DNA from: Candidatus Thorarchaeota archaeon SMTZ1-83
Lineage (GTDB): Archaea; Asgardarchaeota; Thorarchaeia; Thorarchaeales; Thorarchaeaceae
Assembly: GCA_001563325.1 (NCBI GenBank)
Contig: LRSK01000146.1
Span: 1-39,274, forward strand
DNA length: 39,274 nucleotides
Direction of reading: 5' to 3'
The translations under genes and the position numbers were made by a program. The notes beneath the pieces are model-generated. The model was not told the origin of the DNA, ran no database searches, and saw nothing but the letters and a program-made list of their open reading frames with translations. Position 1 is the first letter of the stretch. Every line of letters begins with the position of its first letter. Positions 7,686-15,261 of the stretch are shown one piece after another.

Positions 7686-8467
7686 TCATCCCCTCTTGAT
7701 TCTGAGAAACACGCCCACAACAATGATGATAGCTGCCGCCCCCGCACCCACTACAATCAGCTCCAGTGGAATCTGACCGACAGTGAGTGAGTCATCTACG
7801 ACGACGTTATCGATTGTCCAGTTGTTGTTCATGAACACAACAAAGTACTCACAGGACTCTGCATCTATGACATTATCTGTGGCTTGAATCACTTGAGTGC
7901 CATCTATCCAGATAGTGATTTGCCCTGCCCTAGTACGTGTCACATCGATATGTTTGCTACCTTGTTCTCCCTCATCGACGTCAAATGAGCCAAGGATTGC
8001 GTAGTCTGTGCCTACTATCCCAGGTGTGGTGGTGCCCCTAAGTAGTCTGAAGGCGGCAAACATCGACTCTCCTGATATCACAGGCTGTATCTCCACGCAG
8101 TAACCATTCCAGTTCTCGGGGTCCGAGCTCATGAAGAATATCTTTGGAACGGCGGCCTCCTCGGTTGAGTTGAGATCGTATTCAATATCAAAGCTCCATG
8201 TTCCTGATGTCACTGTCTCTCATGATAGATTATACCTGGAATTACACACAGATCGCAGCCAACCGGAGTGCCACCCACAACCTCTAGCAGATTGTCAGCA
8301 GCTGACCACTCTGAACTGACTACACTCCATCCATCATAGTTTCCGTCTGCGAAATCGTCAGACCATTGGACTGCAGCGGCGCTCGGACCGACTTGAGCTG
8401 ACACAAGAAGAACCAGCATTAGTCCAGCGGCGAAGAACAGACTTGCGAATGTGTTACGACTTCTCAT
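7686..8467 (-). pseudogene. Secreted, membrane-anchored lectin-like protein broken by a frameshift
   Basis: Two minus-strand frames together make one protein. The first part (8467 down to about 8220) has a signal peptide (MRSRNTFASLFFAAGLMLVLLVSA) and WSDDFADGNYDGWSVVSSEWSAADNLLEVVGG, the typical start of a concanavalin/LamG-like jelly-roll domain. The second (about 8215 down to 7686) continues VTSGTWSFDIEYDLNSTEE, ends the sandwich domain and finishes with a membrane helix after GQIPLELIVVGAG and a basic tail RIKRG. The join falls in a GAGAGA run (8216-8221 on the plus strand reads TCTCTC); one GA unit fewer would give the smooth reading IIYHETVTSGTW. Either a recent two-base slippage inactivated the gene or the sequence has an error. 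The product would be a cell-surface binding protein of unknown ligand. Confidence 0.75.
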
Positions 8468-8523
8468 GACATCTGCATCCTCTTTTCGTCTTTTGAGGCT
8501 GTGGTTATGACTGCCGAACGGCC

Positions 8524-8588
8524 AATCTAGTTACTCATTCCTGAACCGTCAACCAGGTGAAGTGCCCGGTTCGGCTGATAACTAGATT
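8524..8588. repeat. Long two-stem hairpin in a divergent intergenic region
   Basis: AATCTAGTTA (8524-8533) pairs perfectly with TAACTAGATT (8579-8588). Inside, CTGAACCG (8541-8548) pairs with CGGTTCGG (8567-8574) with one G-T pair. The apical loop is about 18 bases. It lies between the start of the surface-protein gene (8467, minus) and the gene at 8707 (plus), and overlaps no coding frame that looks real. It may be a structured RNA, a regulatory site or a remnant of a small mobile element. Confidence 0.55.
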
Positions 8589-8706
8589 TCGAAACCAGCA
8601 AGAAACGTGGTAGCGGAAGTAGGAGAATTCACTTGCGAGTCGAGATTCACAGATGAGCTGTAGCAGAACTCTCTTATCCCAGGAATGTAATTGACTTGCG
8701 GATTTC

Positions 8707-9000
8707 ATGGGAGACTGGACGATGGAGTACATAATGTTCTGGGAATATGATTCCGCTGATCACAACACAGTGATGGACAAACTCAAGCAATTCAGGGAAG
8801 AAGTGAAGAATAATCCTGAAGAAAATGCCAAGTTCATCTCAAAGAACTACTCAATGGTTGACGGTCCTGAAGGTTTCCAGCTGGTGGAAACCGACAATCC
8901 TGAGCACCTCGTGAAAATAGTGCGCCATTACATGCCTGAGGTGCGATTCAGATTCGCTCCTATTGTAGAACTGAAAAAGGTTGACCAGAAGACAAAGTAG
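8707..9000 (+). CDS. Small protein, possibly DUF3303-like
   Basis: A 97-residue soluble protein. The pattern of an N-terminal strand (MEYIMFWEYDSADHN), a helix (TVMDKLKQFREEVKNN), then DGPEGFQLVETDNPEHLVKIVRHYMPEVRFRFAPIVEL resembles DUF3303 and related ferredoxin-like (dimeric alpha-beta barrel) proteins, where a GfalvEtdDpeal segment and a closing PV strand are typical. The call is from pattern memory. The ATG at 8707 has a TATA-like TTATCC about 30 bases upstream (8674-8679), in leaderless geometry, and no Shine-Dalgarno element; a second ATG at 8722 is possible. The function is unknown. Confidence 0.65.
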   Translation: MGDWTMEYIMFWEYDSADHNTVMDKLKQFREEVKNNPEENAKFISKNYSMVDGPEGFQLVETDNPEHLVKIVRHYMPEVRFRFAPIVELKKVDQKTK

Positions 9001-9032
9001 TCAGTGTGAAGCACTTCTCTAGTCTGCAGTTG

Positions 9033-9269
9033 CTAGACTGCAAACCCGAACGCGTGTCCGTCATGCCTGTTATAGAGAATGAGAATGACTACAAGCAACG
9101 CGAGAGCAATCGGAATCAGCGCAGACCTGATGGCACCAAACGATTCCGGAAGCATCTGATACATGACGAGAATTGCGACAACTGCAAAGAGAAGTACAAC
9201 CACCGTCACACCAAGAAGGTTTGGACCATACCGAACACCATACGGTGTGCGAACACCGGACTTACACAT
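9033..9269 (-). CDS. Small two-helix membrane protein
   Basis: A 78-residue protein starting MCKSGVRTPYGVRYGPN, with hydrophobic helices at about residues 18-38 (LLGVTVVVLLFAVVAILVMY) and 48-67 (ALIPIALALLVVILILY) and a short His-containing tail. The ATG at 9269 is preceded by TAGGAGTGGAA, a good Shine-Dalgarno element at 5 bases; a GTG at 9275 would overlap it. A TATA-like CTTTAAGTG lies upstream near 9302-9310. The plus-strand frame over the same interval is basic and repetitive and looks like a shadow. No family is recognised. Confidence 0.6.
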   Translation of the reverse strand: MCKSGVRTPYGVRYGPNLLGVTVVVLLFAVVAILVMYQMLPESFGAIRSALIPIALALLVVILILYNRHDGHAFGFAV

Positions 9270-9383
9270 TTCCACTCCTAGACGTCTAAGACGAATATTC
9301 CACTTAAAGCCTCACAAGACTGGAGAATCAATCTCAAGTACATTCCACAAGAAAGATAGCACTCAGAGGTCATCACTCTGACT

Positions 9384-10016
9384 ATGTACGAGATTGACTT
9401 GAAGAAGGCTACAGGGTACATCGCCGAGATCTATCAAGATAGAGACAAGCCCAGTGCCAGAGAGTATGTTGAGAGAGCCGGACTGGAAGGGCCGATCATT
9501 GAGGACGAAATAGCCAGATTGTTCAAGCTTCTTCTCAAGATTACTAGGCCCAAGAAGATTCTAGAGATTGGTATGAACATAGGATTCTCCACCACATCAA
9601 TGGCTTTGGCGGTGAAAGAATTCGGAGGGTTGGTTACAACTCTTGAGATGGACCCCGAGGTTGCTAAGGTTGCAAGAAGGGTCTTTGAAACAGAGGGTGT
9701 AGCTGACAATATTGAGATTGTAATTGGCGATGCATATGAGATACTGCCAAAAATCGAATCAGAGAGCTATGATGTGGTCTTCCAAGACTCGACAAAACGC
9801 GGATATCCTCTGATGTTGAAGGACTGCTTGAGGATTCTGAAGAAGGGCGGGCTTCTTCTTGTTGACGATACACTCTGGCCAGTCACGAGGGCGGAGGAAG
9901 AGTGGAATGAGTCCTTTGAGGGCATTGACAAGTTCAATAGGATGCTAGTTCAGGGCGAAGTAGAAAGCACAATACTCCCCTTGGGAGAAGGTTGTACGAT
10001 AGCGGTTAAGGTTTGA
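9384..10016 (+). CDS. SAM-dependent O-methyltransferase (COG4122-like)
   Basis: A 210-residue class-I methyltransferase of the catechol/caffeoyl-CoA O-methyltransferase type. The SAM-binding motif ILEIGMNIGFSTTSMA lies at about 59-74, the acidic residue after strand 2 in TTLEMDPE at about 85-92, the motif GDAYEILP near 115-122, and DVVFQDSTKRGYPLML near 129-144, where the Asp would help bind the metal and acceptor. LRILKKGGLLLVDDTLWP follows at about 149-166, giving the usual second Asp pair. Such enzymes methylate hydroxyls of small molecules with a divalent metal; the acceptor is unknown. GAGGT lies 13 bases before the ATG. A T-run follows the stop. Confidence 0.88.
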   Translation: MYEIDLKKATGYIAEIYQDRDKPSAREYVERAGLEGPIIEDEIARLFKLLLKITRPKKILEIGMNIGFSTTSMALAVKEFGGLVTTLEMDPEVAKVARRVFETEGVADNIEIVIGDAYEILPKIESESYDVVFQDSTKRGYPLMLKDCLRILKKGGLLLVDDTLWPVTRAEEEWNESFEGIDKFNRMLVQGEVESTILPLGEGCTIAVKV

Positions 10017-10025
10017 ATTCGCCCC

Positions 10026-10030
10026 TTTTT
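10026..10030 (+). terminator. T-run after the O-methyltransferase gene
   Basis: Five T residues following CCCC begin 10 bases after the stop at 10016. This is a plausible archaeal oligo-T terminator. A new TATA-like element (TTTTAAGG near 10049-10056) for the next gene follows shortly. Confidence 0.35.
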
Positions 10031-10094
10031 GGAGTGAACCATGCCAGAGTTTTAAGGTGGATTGTCCTTTTGATGGACTCTGAGGGATACGTCC

Positions 10095-10922
10095 GTGGAC
10101 TCGGTCGCACTCGTAAAGCACAAGAAAGACATTGGAGAGTCGCTTGAGCAAGGCCTTGAGCTGATAGGCGGGTTCGGAGAGCTTAGGTCACCGGTACTTG
10201 TAAAACCCAACATATGCACAATATCAGACAACACAGGCTACTCTGTGACTAGAGTAGAAGTGGTTGAAGCACTACTGGACCTAGTCCTTAAGGAGAATGG
10301 TAATCTTTCGATTAGAATAATAGAATCAGACAGTCAGAGCAAGACAACTGGAGACGCATTCGAGAAGTTTGGCTATACACGCCTTGCAAGCAGGATGCAG
10401 CGTGCAGGATTCGATGTATCCTTGGTCAACTTGAGTGAATCCCGGCTTACATCAACATCCTTTGAGGGAGATTACTTCACTAATCCTGAACTGCCCGATT
10501 TGATAGCAGGATCCGGATACTTCATCTCAGTAGCTGCGGCCAAGACACATTACTTGACCTTCATCACTGGAGTTCTCAAGAACCTATTCGGCGTTCTTCC
10601 AAGAAAGGATCAGTCGTTCTATCATTCGCGGATCGATGATGTGATTGTCGACTTAGCTCGCCTGATTAGGCCAGACCTCTCAATAGTTGACGCAAGAGTT
10701 GGGATTGAAGGATGGAATGGCCCCACAACCAGGCGGCTTGATGCCTTAATACTAGGGTATGGACCAGCATCTGTCGACGCCACTATGACTAGGATAATGG
10801 GGTTTGAGCCCAGAGAGGTTCGTCATCTGGTTGAGTCTGCTAAGCATGATCTGGGCACATTGGATCCAAATGTGAGAGGTTCAAGTATAGAGTCAGTAGC
10901 TGTTAGGTTTGAGAAGCCGTAG
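10095..10922 (+). CDS. DUF362 domain protein (copy 1)
   Basis: A 275-residue protein with the DUF362 pattern: an N-terminal strand, then SPVLVKPNICT near residues 32-42, a helix and IRIIESDSQSKTT near 72-84, AAAKTHYLTFITGVLKNLFGVLP near 146-168, FYHSRIDDVIVDLARLIRPDLSIVDA near 174-199 and GPASVDATMTRIMGF near 222-236. It has no ferredoxin domain or cysteine cluster, unlike the longer DUF362 proteins. The biochemical role of the family is unsettled. The start is GTG at 10095, with GAGGGA about 9 bases upstream. It faces a paralogue at 11578-12423 on the other strand. Confidence 0.87.
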   Translation: MDSVALVKHKKDIGESLEQGLELIGGFGELRSPVLVKPNICTISDNTGYSVTRVEVVEALLDLVLKENGNLSIRIIESDSQSKTTGDAFEKFGYTRLASRMQRAGFDVSLVNLSESRLTSTSFEGDYFTNPELPDLIAGSGYFISVAAAKTHYLTFITGVLKNLFGVLPRKDQSFYHSRIDDVIVDLARLIRPDLSIVDARVGIEGWNGPTTRRLDALILGYGPASVDATMTRIMGFEPREVRHLVESAKHDLGTLDPNVRGSSIESVAVRFEKP

Positions 10923-10942
10923 TCTGAGAATGCGAGTGATGA

Positions 10943-11103
10943 GTGGCCTGTGACGTATTACTTATAGAGGTCTTCGTAGTTCGCAGTAGAAGGTGGTCAA
11001 CACTGCAGGGTTTCGTTGGCACAATAGGATTACTATTGATAATCCTACTGTTCATTGTAGTTATCATGTCAGGCTGCTACTTCTGCAGGAGAATCTGTAC
11101 GTA
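10943..11103 (+). CDS. Possible 53-residue single-helix membrane peptide
   Basis: Starting at the GTG at 10943, this short frame encodes a basic segment (RSRRW), a very clear hydrophobic helix GFVGTIGLLLIILLFIVVIM at about residues 24-43, and a Cys-rich end SGCYFCRRICT. A GGT-containing element does not stand at a good distance from the GTG, and a TATA-like TACTTATA (10959-10966) lies inside the frame, so the true start may be lower or the frame may not be used. It is listed because the helix and terminal cysteines are unlike shadow frames. Confidence 0.3.
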
Positions 11104-11577
11104 GCTCCCCGTGCCTTCAAACAGGCTGCTTTTCCGCGAGAAACTCTTTCGACAGATCCAGAGAGATTCTGACCACAGATACTGCATCTGATGGAAAAAT
11201 GGAAGGCTTGAGTGACCAAAAACGCCACTCAAGTGTTGGAGTTCTACCATGGTCCACTTGGTAAGAACCCTGGGCCCCTGCAATGCGCACCAGAGGGTTT
11301 GGTTGCAGAGTTGCTTACTGCCCTTCTGAGGAACGGCGTGGCACTGGGGTTTCTTGGTTGGTAATTGCAATCAGTCATATGAGATCAGACGGATGTACAG
11401 CCCGGAAAAGTTGATGCACGTGTGACTAGGGCCGAACGCCAGACTTGTCCAATCTTGTAGTTTGTCTGCATTTTTCCGGGTGCAGGAAGGCTATACTTCT
11501 CTGAAGTTAAATAGTAACTCGCAATACATCTTCAGCTTGCCAGAGCGACTGACAGCCACAGAGCGCTTGCCTAAGTG
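11104..11577. other. Non-coding gap with three adjacent hairpins
   Basis: No convincing gene is seen on either strand in this 474-base stretch. Between 11207 and 11297 there are three successive inverted repeats: CTTGAGTG (11207-11214) with CACTCAAG (11226-11233); GTTCTACCA (11241-11249) with TGGTAAGAAC (11259-11268, one bulged A); CCCTGG (11268-11273) with CCAGAGGG (11290-11297, bulged). It lies between the 3' ends of two convergent DUF362 genes, so it may hold a non-coding RNA, terminator structures, or decayed DNA. Confidence 0.4.
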
Positions 11578-12423
11578 CTAGTTATGAATAACTGAGATAT
11601 CGGAGTCGCTGCTTGCCCCTAGACCTATGCTCACGGCGTGTTTGATTTGGGGAATCTCCCAAACAGGCATGTTGAGTCGATTCTTCGCCTCATAGCTCTG
11701 AAGAATTCTAACACCCTCAACGTCGACAGCGACCATGTCAGTCCCTGCCAGAATGTACCCCGGAGATTCAAGTTGCCCACTCGCCGGCCCTCCGGTAACG
11801 AAGACCTTTCTTGCATCCATCACGACTAGGTCAGGTTGGAAGTACGAGGCGAGGTCAGCAATCTTCTCTTCCAGTTTTCGTGAATGCATCTTGATTCGAT
11901 CTGAACCCTTAATCACACCTACGAATAGCTTCATAGTGCCCGTGAATCGCGCAAATCGGTGTGTCTTCAGACATGGCGCAACTACCAACTTCTCACAGGA
12001 AGTCATCGCCTCTCCGATGTGGGCACGCTTCATGTGCTTCCCCTTCGGCAGGACCTGTTCAATCCACTGGGCCTCCTCAAGGAAGGAAACTTCTGCTCCA
12101 AGCTTCTCAGCGACTTCCAGAAGTCCGATCTTTTGAGCAACTTCCCTTGTCTTCAATCTGAACATCGAAGACTCGACAATCTTGATTCTGGATGCGCCTG
12201 CATCCAAGATTGCTTCTCCAAGCGCTTGAATGAACTCCGGATCGCTGGAGGCAGGGTATGGATCTGCAGTATTCAGGTTTGGTTTGATAGTCACTACGTC
12301 TCCTGACTGCACGTATCTGTCCATACCTCCCAAGAGGTTAAGGGCGGTGATTATTCCATCTTTCACCGATTGCTCGACTCGCACCTTTGCTACTTGGGTT
12401 TCTAGATTGCTGGTTTCTGTCAA
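11578..12423 (-). CDS. DUF362 domain protein (copy 2)
   Basis: A 281-residue DUF362 protein with the same order of motifs as the copy at 10095: VVTIKPNLNT near residues 43-52, SRIKIVESSMFRLKT near 78-92, APCLKTHRFARFTGTMKLFVGVIKGSD near 149-175, HSRKLEEKIADLASYFQPDLVVMDA near 180-204, and GTDMVAVDVEGVRIL near 228-242. No iron-sulfur cysteine cluster is present. The start is TTG at 12423; a TATA-like TTTAAT lies 21-26 bases upstream, near 12444-12449, which would give an almost leaderless mRNA. Low similarity to copy 1 outside the motifs suggests old divergence. The function is unknown. Confidence 0.87.
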   Translation of the reverse strand: MTETSNLETQVAKVRVEQSVKDGIITALNLLGGMDRYVQSGDVVTIKPNLNTADPYPASSDPEFIQALGEAILDAGASRIKIVESSMFRLKTREVAQKIGLLEVAEKLGAEVSFLEEAQWIEQVLPKGKHMKRAHIGEAMTSCEKLVVAPCLKTHRFARFTGTMKLFVGVIKGSDRIKMHSRKLEEKIADLASYFQPDLVVMDARKVFVTGGPASGQLESPGYILAGTDMVAVDVEGVRILQSYEAKNRLNMPVWEIPQIKHAVSIGLGASSDSDISVIHN

Positions 12424-12700
12424 TTCGGGCCCCAGATGAGCGGATTAAACATGTGCTAAAGGTCTTGTTGTTGAAGGCAGCAGCACTGCTGCTAGAGTAG
12501 AACATGAATCTCAGTGTAATCGGCCAAGCTCTGCTTTCAGCCTTCAATTCAGAAAGAACCCTAGCTAGGTTCCTGTGAATGGACGGTGAAAGAACGGATG
12601 TTGAGTCCAACTTCAAAGATGAATACTCTGGACTGCCATGTGAGTCGCTCGTCGTGCATCAAAGTCTACCTAACTCGTATCATAGTCTTGGACACAACCT
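12424..12700. other. Intergenic region with small palindromes, no gene seen
   Basis: The gap between the divergent genes at 12423 and 12891 is 467 bases. In this part, GCAGCAG and CTGCTGC flank CA at 12477-12492, forming a perfect 16-base palindrome, and GAACC/GGTTC flank CTAGCTA at 12556-12572. Open frames here have no recognisable protein character. Confidence 0.4.
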
Positions 12701-12738
12701 GGTATACCCCATTGGAAAGTCGCATATGGTATACCATG
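12701..12738. promoter_or_regulatory. Paired GGTATACC palindromes, candidate operator
   Basis: GGTATACC occurs at 12701-12708 and again at 12729-12736, centres 28 bases apart; the second is extended to the 12-base perfect palindrome ATGGTATACCAT (12727-12738). A TATA-like element (CTAATATAC, about 12758-12766) follows and would drive the dehydrogenase operon. The position just upstream of the promoter fits an activator or a repressor site. Confidence 0.5.
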
Positions 12739-12890
12739 TACTTCTTCTACAGTTCCTAATATACTACTTCGGAACTGCGCAATAGAGATTCACAGAGATG
12801 CGAGCATGTGGAACAGCTCTGGCGCGACTCTGTTTCCAGCAAATCATTCAAGTGGGGGAGATGCTTCTCGTGGAAATCGAGGTAGATATT

Positions 12891-13919
12891 GTGCCCGAGC
12901 CATTCAGAGTGCTTCAAGTCGGTTTTGGTACGATTGGGAGGACCATAGCACAGGCAATCATTGAACGCGAGAACCTGGAGCTTGTTGGTCTTGTAGATGT
13001 AGACCCCAATCTTCAGGGCCAGTACGTAGAGGAAATTCTAGGATTGGATTCTAAGACACGAACTCCAATTCAAAGTAGTCTAGACGAAGCCATCGGATCA
13101 TCTGACAGCCCCTCAATAGATGTCGCAGTGGTTGCAACAGTGTCAGACTTGGAGAGAGTTATGCCGACAGTAGCCGCATGCCTTCGTGGAGGAATGGATG
13201 TCGTTTCAATCTGCGAACAGCTCTCATATCCATTCAGTCGTCATCCGAAACTGGCAGAAGAGCTGGATGCCCTCGCAAGGGAAAGTGGAAAGACCGTGTT
13301 GGGCACAGGAATCAATCCCGGGTACTTGATGGATCTTCTACCCATTGTGCTGTCATCGCCGATGCAGAGAGTGGAGAGCATCGAGGTCACTCGTGTGATC
13401 AACTCAAGTCACCGGCGTGCTTCGTTCCAGAAGAAGATTGGAACAGGTATGTCACAGAATGAGTTCATAAAGTCCATTGATGAAGGTGTGATAACAGGAC
13501 ACGTAGGACTGGACGAATCAATTAGGATGGTTGGAGATGCTCTGAATCTTGGACTTGATCATGTTGAGGAACTCCCGGTAGAGCCGGTTGTTGCTGACAG
13601 AGAGGTCGTGACCCCCTATACTACTGTTGAGAAAGGCGGTGTCCTGGGGCTCAAGAGCAGGGGCGTTGGCAACAAATCAGGGAAGACACTTGTCACTCTA
13701 GACTTTTGCGCTTATGCAGAGGCGTCTCCTGAATATGATGAGATTAGACTCAAGGGGTATCCAGACCTAGTGCAGCGTGTCCAGGGAGGAGTGCACGGCG
13801 ATTTGGGAACTGTGGCTATGGTTGTGAACATGATACCGATTGTTGCCCAATCTGAGCCGGGCCTAAAGACCATGAAAGACCTACCCGCCCCGCACAATAC
13901 AGAAAGAGTATGGAGATAG
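12891..13919 (+). CDS. 2,4-diaminopentanoate dehydrogenase-like oxidoreductase (DapB fold)
   Basis: A 342-residue NAD(P)-dependent enzyme. It has a Rossmann glycine motif GFGTIGRTIA at residues 11-20, LVGLVDVDPN near 28-37, GTGINPGYLMDLLP near 141-154, GVITGHVGLDESI near 201-213 and a C-terminal GGVHGDLGTVAMVVNMIP followed by PGLKTMKDLPAP. This pattern is that of the Ord family, which oxidatively deaminates 2,4-diaminopentanoate in clostridial ornithine breakdown; real DapB is shorter and lacks these segments. The GTG at 12891 is preferred because GAGGT lies at 12879-12883, 7 bases upstream; the frame is open to an ATG at 12798. It forms an operon with an aminotransferase and a flavodoxin, but the ornithine mutase and thiolase genes are not here, so the true substrate is open. 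Confidence 0.8.
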   Translation: MPEPFRVLQVGFGTIGRTIAQAIIERENLELVGLVDVDPNLQGQYVEEILGLDSKTRTPIQSSLDEAIGSSDSPSIDVAVVATVSDLERVMPTVAACLRGGMDVVSICEQLSYPFSRHPKLAEELDALARESGKTVLGTGINPGYLMDLLPIVLSSPMQRVESIEVTRVINSSHRRASFQKKIGTGMSQNEFIKSIDEGVITGHVGLDESIRMVGDALNLGLDHVEELPVEPVVADREVVTPYTTVEKGGVLGLKSRGVGNKSGKTLVTLDFCAYAEASPEYDEIRLKGYPDLVQRVQGGVHGDLGTVAMVVNMIPIVAQSEPGLKTMKDLPAPHNTERVWR

Positions 13920-13956
13920 GCAAGAATCAGATGTCTTCGTGAAGTGGTGATATAAG

Positions 13957-15261
13957 ATGCTAGAAGCCTACAAGAAGTCGACTCCGGGCTCAGAGAAGTT
14001 GTTCGAACGCGCGTGTCGTGTGTTTCCAGGCGGAATCAATCACAATCTCAGAACTTTCGCCATGGATAGGTGCGGAGCCTACCCGCCGTACATGGTAAGA
14101 GGGGAAGGCAGTCACATCTGGGACGTGGATGGAAACCAGTACATAGACTGGTGGATGACACACTATGCTCAGATTCTCGGCCACAACAATTCCGATGTGA
14201 GGAAGGCAATCGAGCAGCAGCTTCCGAATGGATGTCATCTAGGCGCCCTGAATGAGCATCAGGTGGTTCTTGGAGAGATAATCCAGAAGGCAATCCCTAC
14301 CCTTGCCAAGATGCGATTTTGTAGCACTGGTAGTGAAGCAACGATGTATGCTGTGAGACTAGCACGTCTATTCACAAAGAGAAAGAAAGTCGCCAAGGCA
14401 TGGGGTGGATGGCATGGTGGTAACGATTCGCTGGGCTATCACATCAGTCACCCATTCTCAGACCATCCATTCTTTGATGGAGTGACCTTTGAATTCAACG
14501 ATCGTAAAAGCGTGGACTCAGTAATCAAGAACCACGGGAAAGACCTAGCTGCGGTCGTCATCGAGCCAGTCTTGGGAGCAGGTGGAGGTCTCCCCCCAGA
14601 GCAGGACTTCCTGAGGTACTTGAGAGAGGAAACGGAGTCGAGAGGGGTTCTACTCATATTTGATGAGATCATCACCGGTTTTCGAATGTTATTTGGGTCT
14701 GCTGGGAAGGAGGTCTATGGAGTAGAACCGGACCTACTGACGCTTGGGAAAATAGCAGGAGGAGGAATGCACCTCGGCGTCTATGGAGGACGCGAGGACG
14801 TCATGACTCTGGCCGCACCTGGCACTCCGGGTGGGCGCTGGGTAGGTGGCGGCACATTCTCGAGCCATCCCTTGGCAATGGTGGCGGGGATTGCAACTCT
14901 AGGACAGCTTGCGAAGTTGAGTCGTAAGTACGAGTTTCTGAACACCCGTGGCGACGAGTTCCGCAAACGACTCAACAGACTCTTTGATGAGGAGGACTTT
15001 GATGCGATTGCGACAGGCGTAGGGTCAGTGATGTTCATCAATGTACTCAAGGGAAAACTCAAAGATGAAGTGCTCAGAGGCTCGGTTCTTGGCGAGGCAA
15101 TTGACAACGAGAAGCTGGATCGCTTTCAGGGATTCCTAATGGAGAACGGCGTCTTTGGTTATCATGGACTAGGTGCATTGTCCTTCTCTCATTCAGATGA
15201 AGATTTGGAGAAGACATACGAAGCGACAGCTCGAGCTATCTCAGCGCTCAGGCGAACATGA
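13957..15261 (+). CDS. Class-III PLP aminotransferase, glutamate-1-semialdehyde aminomutase-like
   Basis: A 434-residue PLP enzyme. Family marks are RVFPGGINHNLRTF near residues 22-35, IWDVDGNQYIDWW near 54-66, CSTGSEATMYAVRLAR near 122-137, GGWHGGNDSLG near 149-159, LLIFDEIITGFR near 231-242 (the Asp binds the PLP ring nitrogen) and LLTLGKIAGGGMHLGVYGG near 260-278 with the Schiff-base Lys. It most resembles glutamate-1-semialdehyde 2,1-aminomutase, but similarity to that fold alone does not prove a role in haem synthesis, and its operon argues for amino-acid metabolism with the dehydrogenase upstream. GGTGAT stands 5 bases before the ATG. Its stop overlaps the next start (ATGA at 15258-15261). 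Confidence 0.85.
   Translation: MLEAYKKSTPGSEKLFERACRVFPGGINHNLRTFAMDRCGAYPPYMVRGEGSHIWDVDGNQYIDWWMTHYAQILGHNNSDVRKAIEQQLPNGCHLGALNEHQVVLGEIIQKAIPTLAKMRFCSTGSEATMYAVRLARLFTKRKKVAKAWGGWHGGNDSLGYHISHPFSDHPFFDGVTFEFNDRKSVDSVIKNHGKDLAAVVIEPVLGAGGGLPPEQDFLRYLREETESRGVLLIFDEIITGFRMLFGSAGKEVYGVEPDLLTLGKIAGGGMHLGVYGGREDVMTLAAPGTPGGRWVGGGTFSSHPLAMVAGIATLGQLAKLSRKYEFLNTRGDEFRKRLNRLFDEEDFDAIATGVGSVMFINVLKGKLKDEVLRGSVLGEAIDNEKLDRFQGFLMENGVFGYHGLGALSFSHSDEDLEKTYEATARAISALRRT

Noticed and set aside
8524..8600. tRNA-like reading of the large hairpin (GGTTTCGAAATC on the minus strand)
   Set aside because: The bases around TTCGAAA do not form a T-stem, and no acceptor stem is found.
11241..11360. Possible tRNA gene in the DUF362 gap
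   Set aside because: No T-loop (GGTTCGAATCC-like) or D-loop pattern and no cloverleaf; only simple hairpins fit.
11077..11370. Minus-strand frame of 97 codons in the gap between DUF362 genes
   Set aside because: Composition is Cys/Gln/His/Trp-rich without pattern, no Shine-Dalgarno element or promoter, and it spans the hairpins.
12579..12785. Plus-strand frame of 68 codons before the dehydrogenase operon
   Set aside because: It covers the paired palindromes and the TATA box; product has no recognisable feature.
13957..15261. Haem biosynthesis gene hemL
   Set aside because: Family similarity is clear, but the operon with a dehydrogenase and flavodoxin and lack of other haem genes do not support this specific role.
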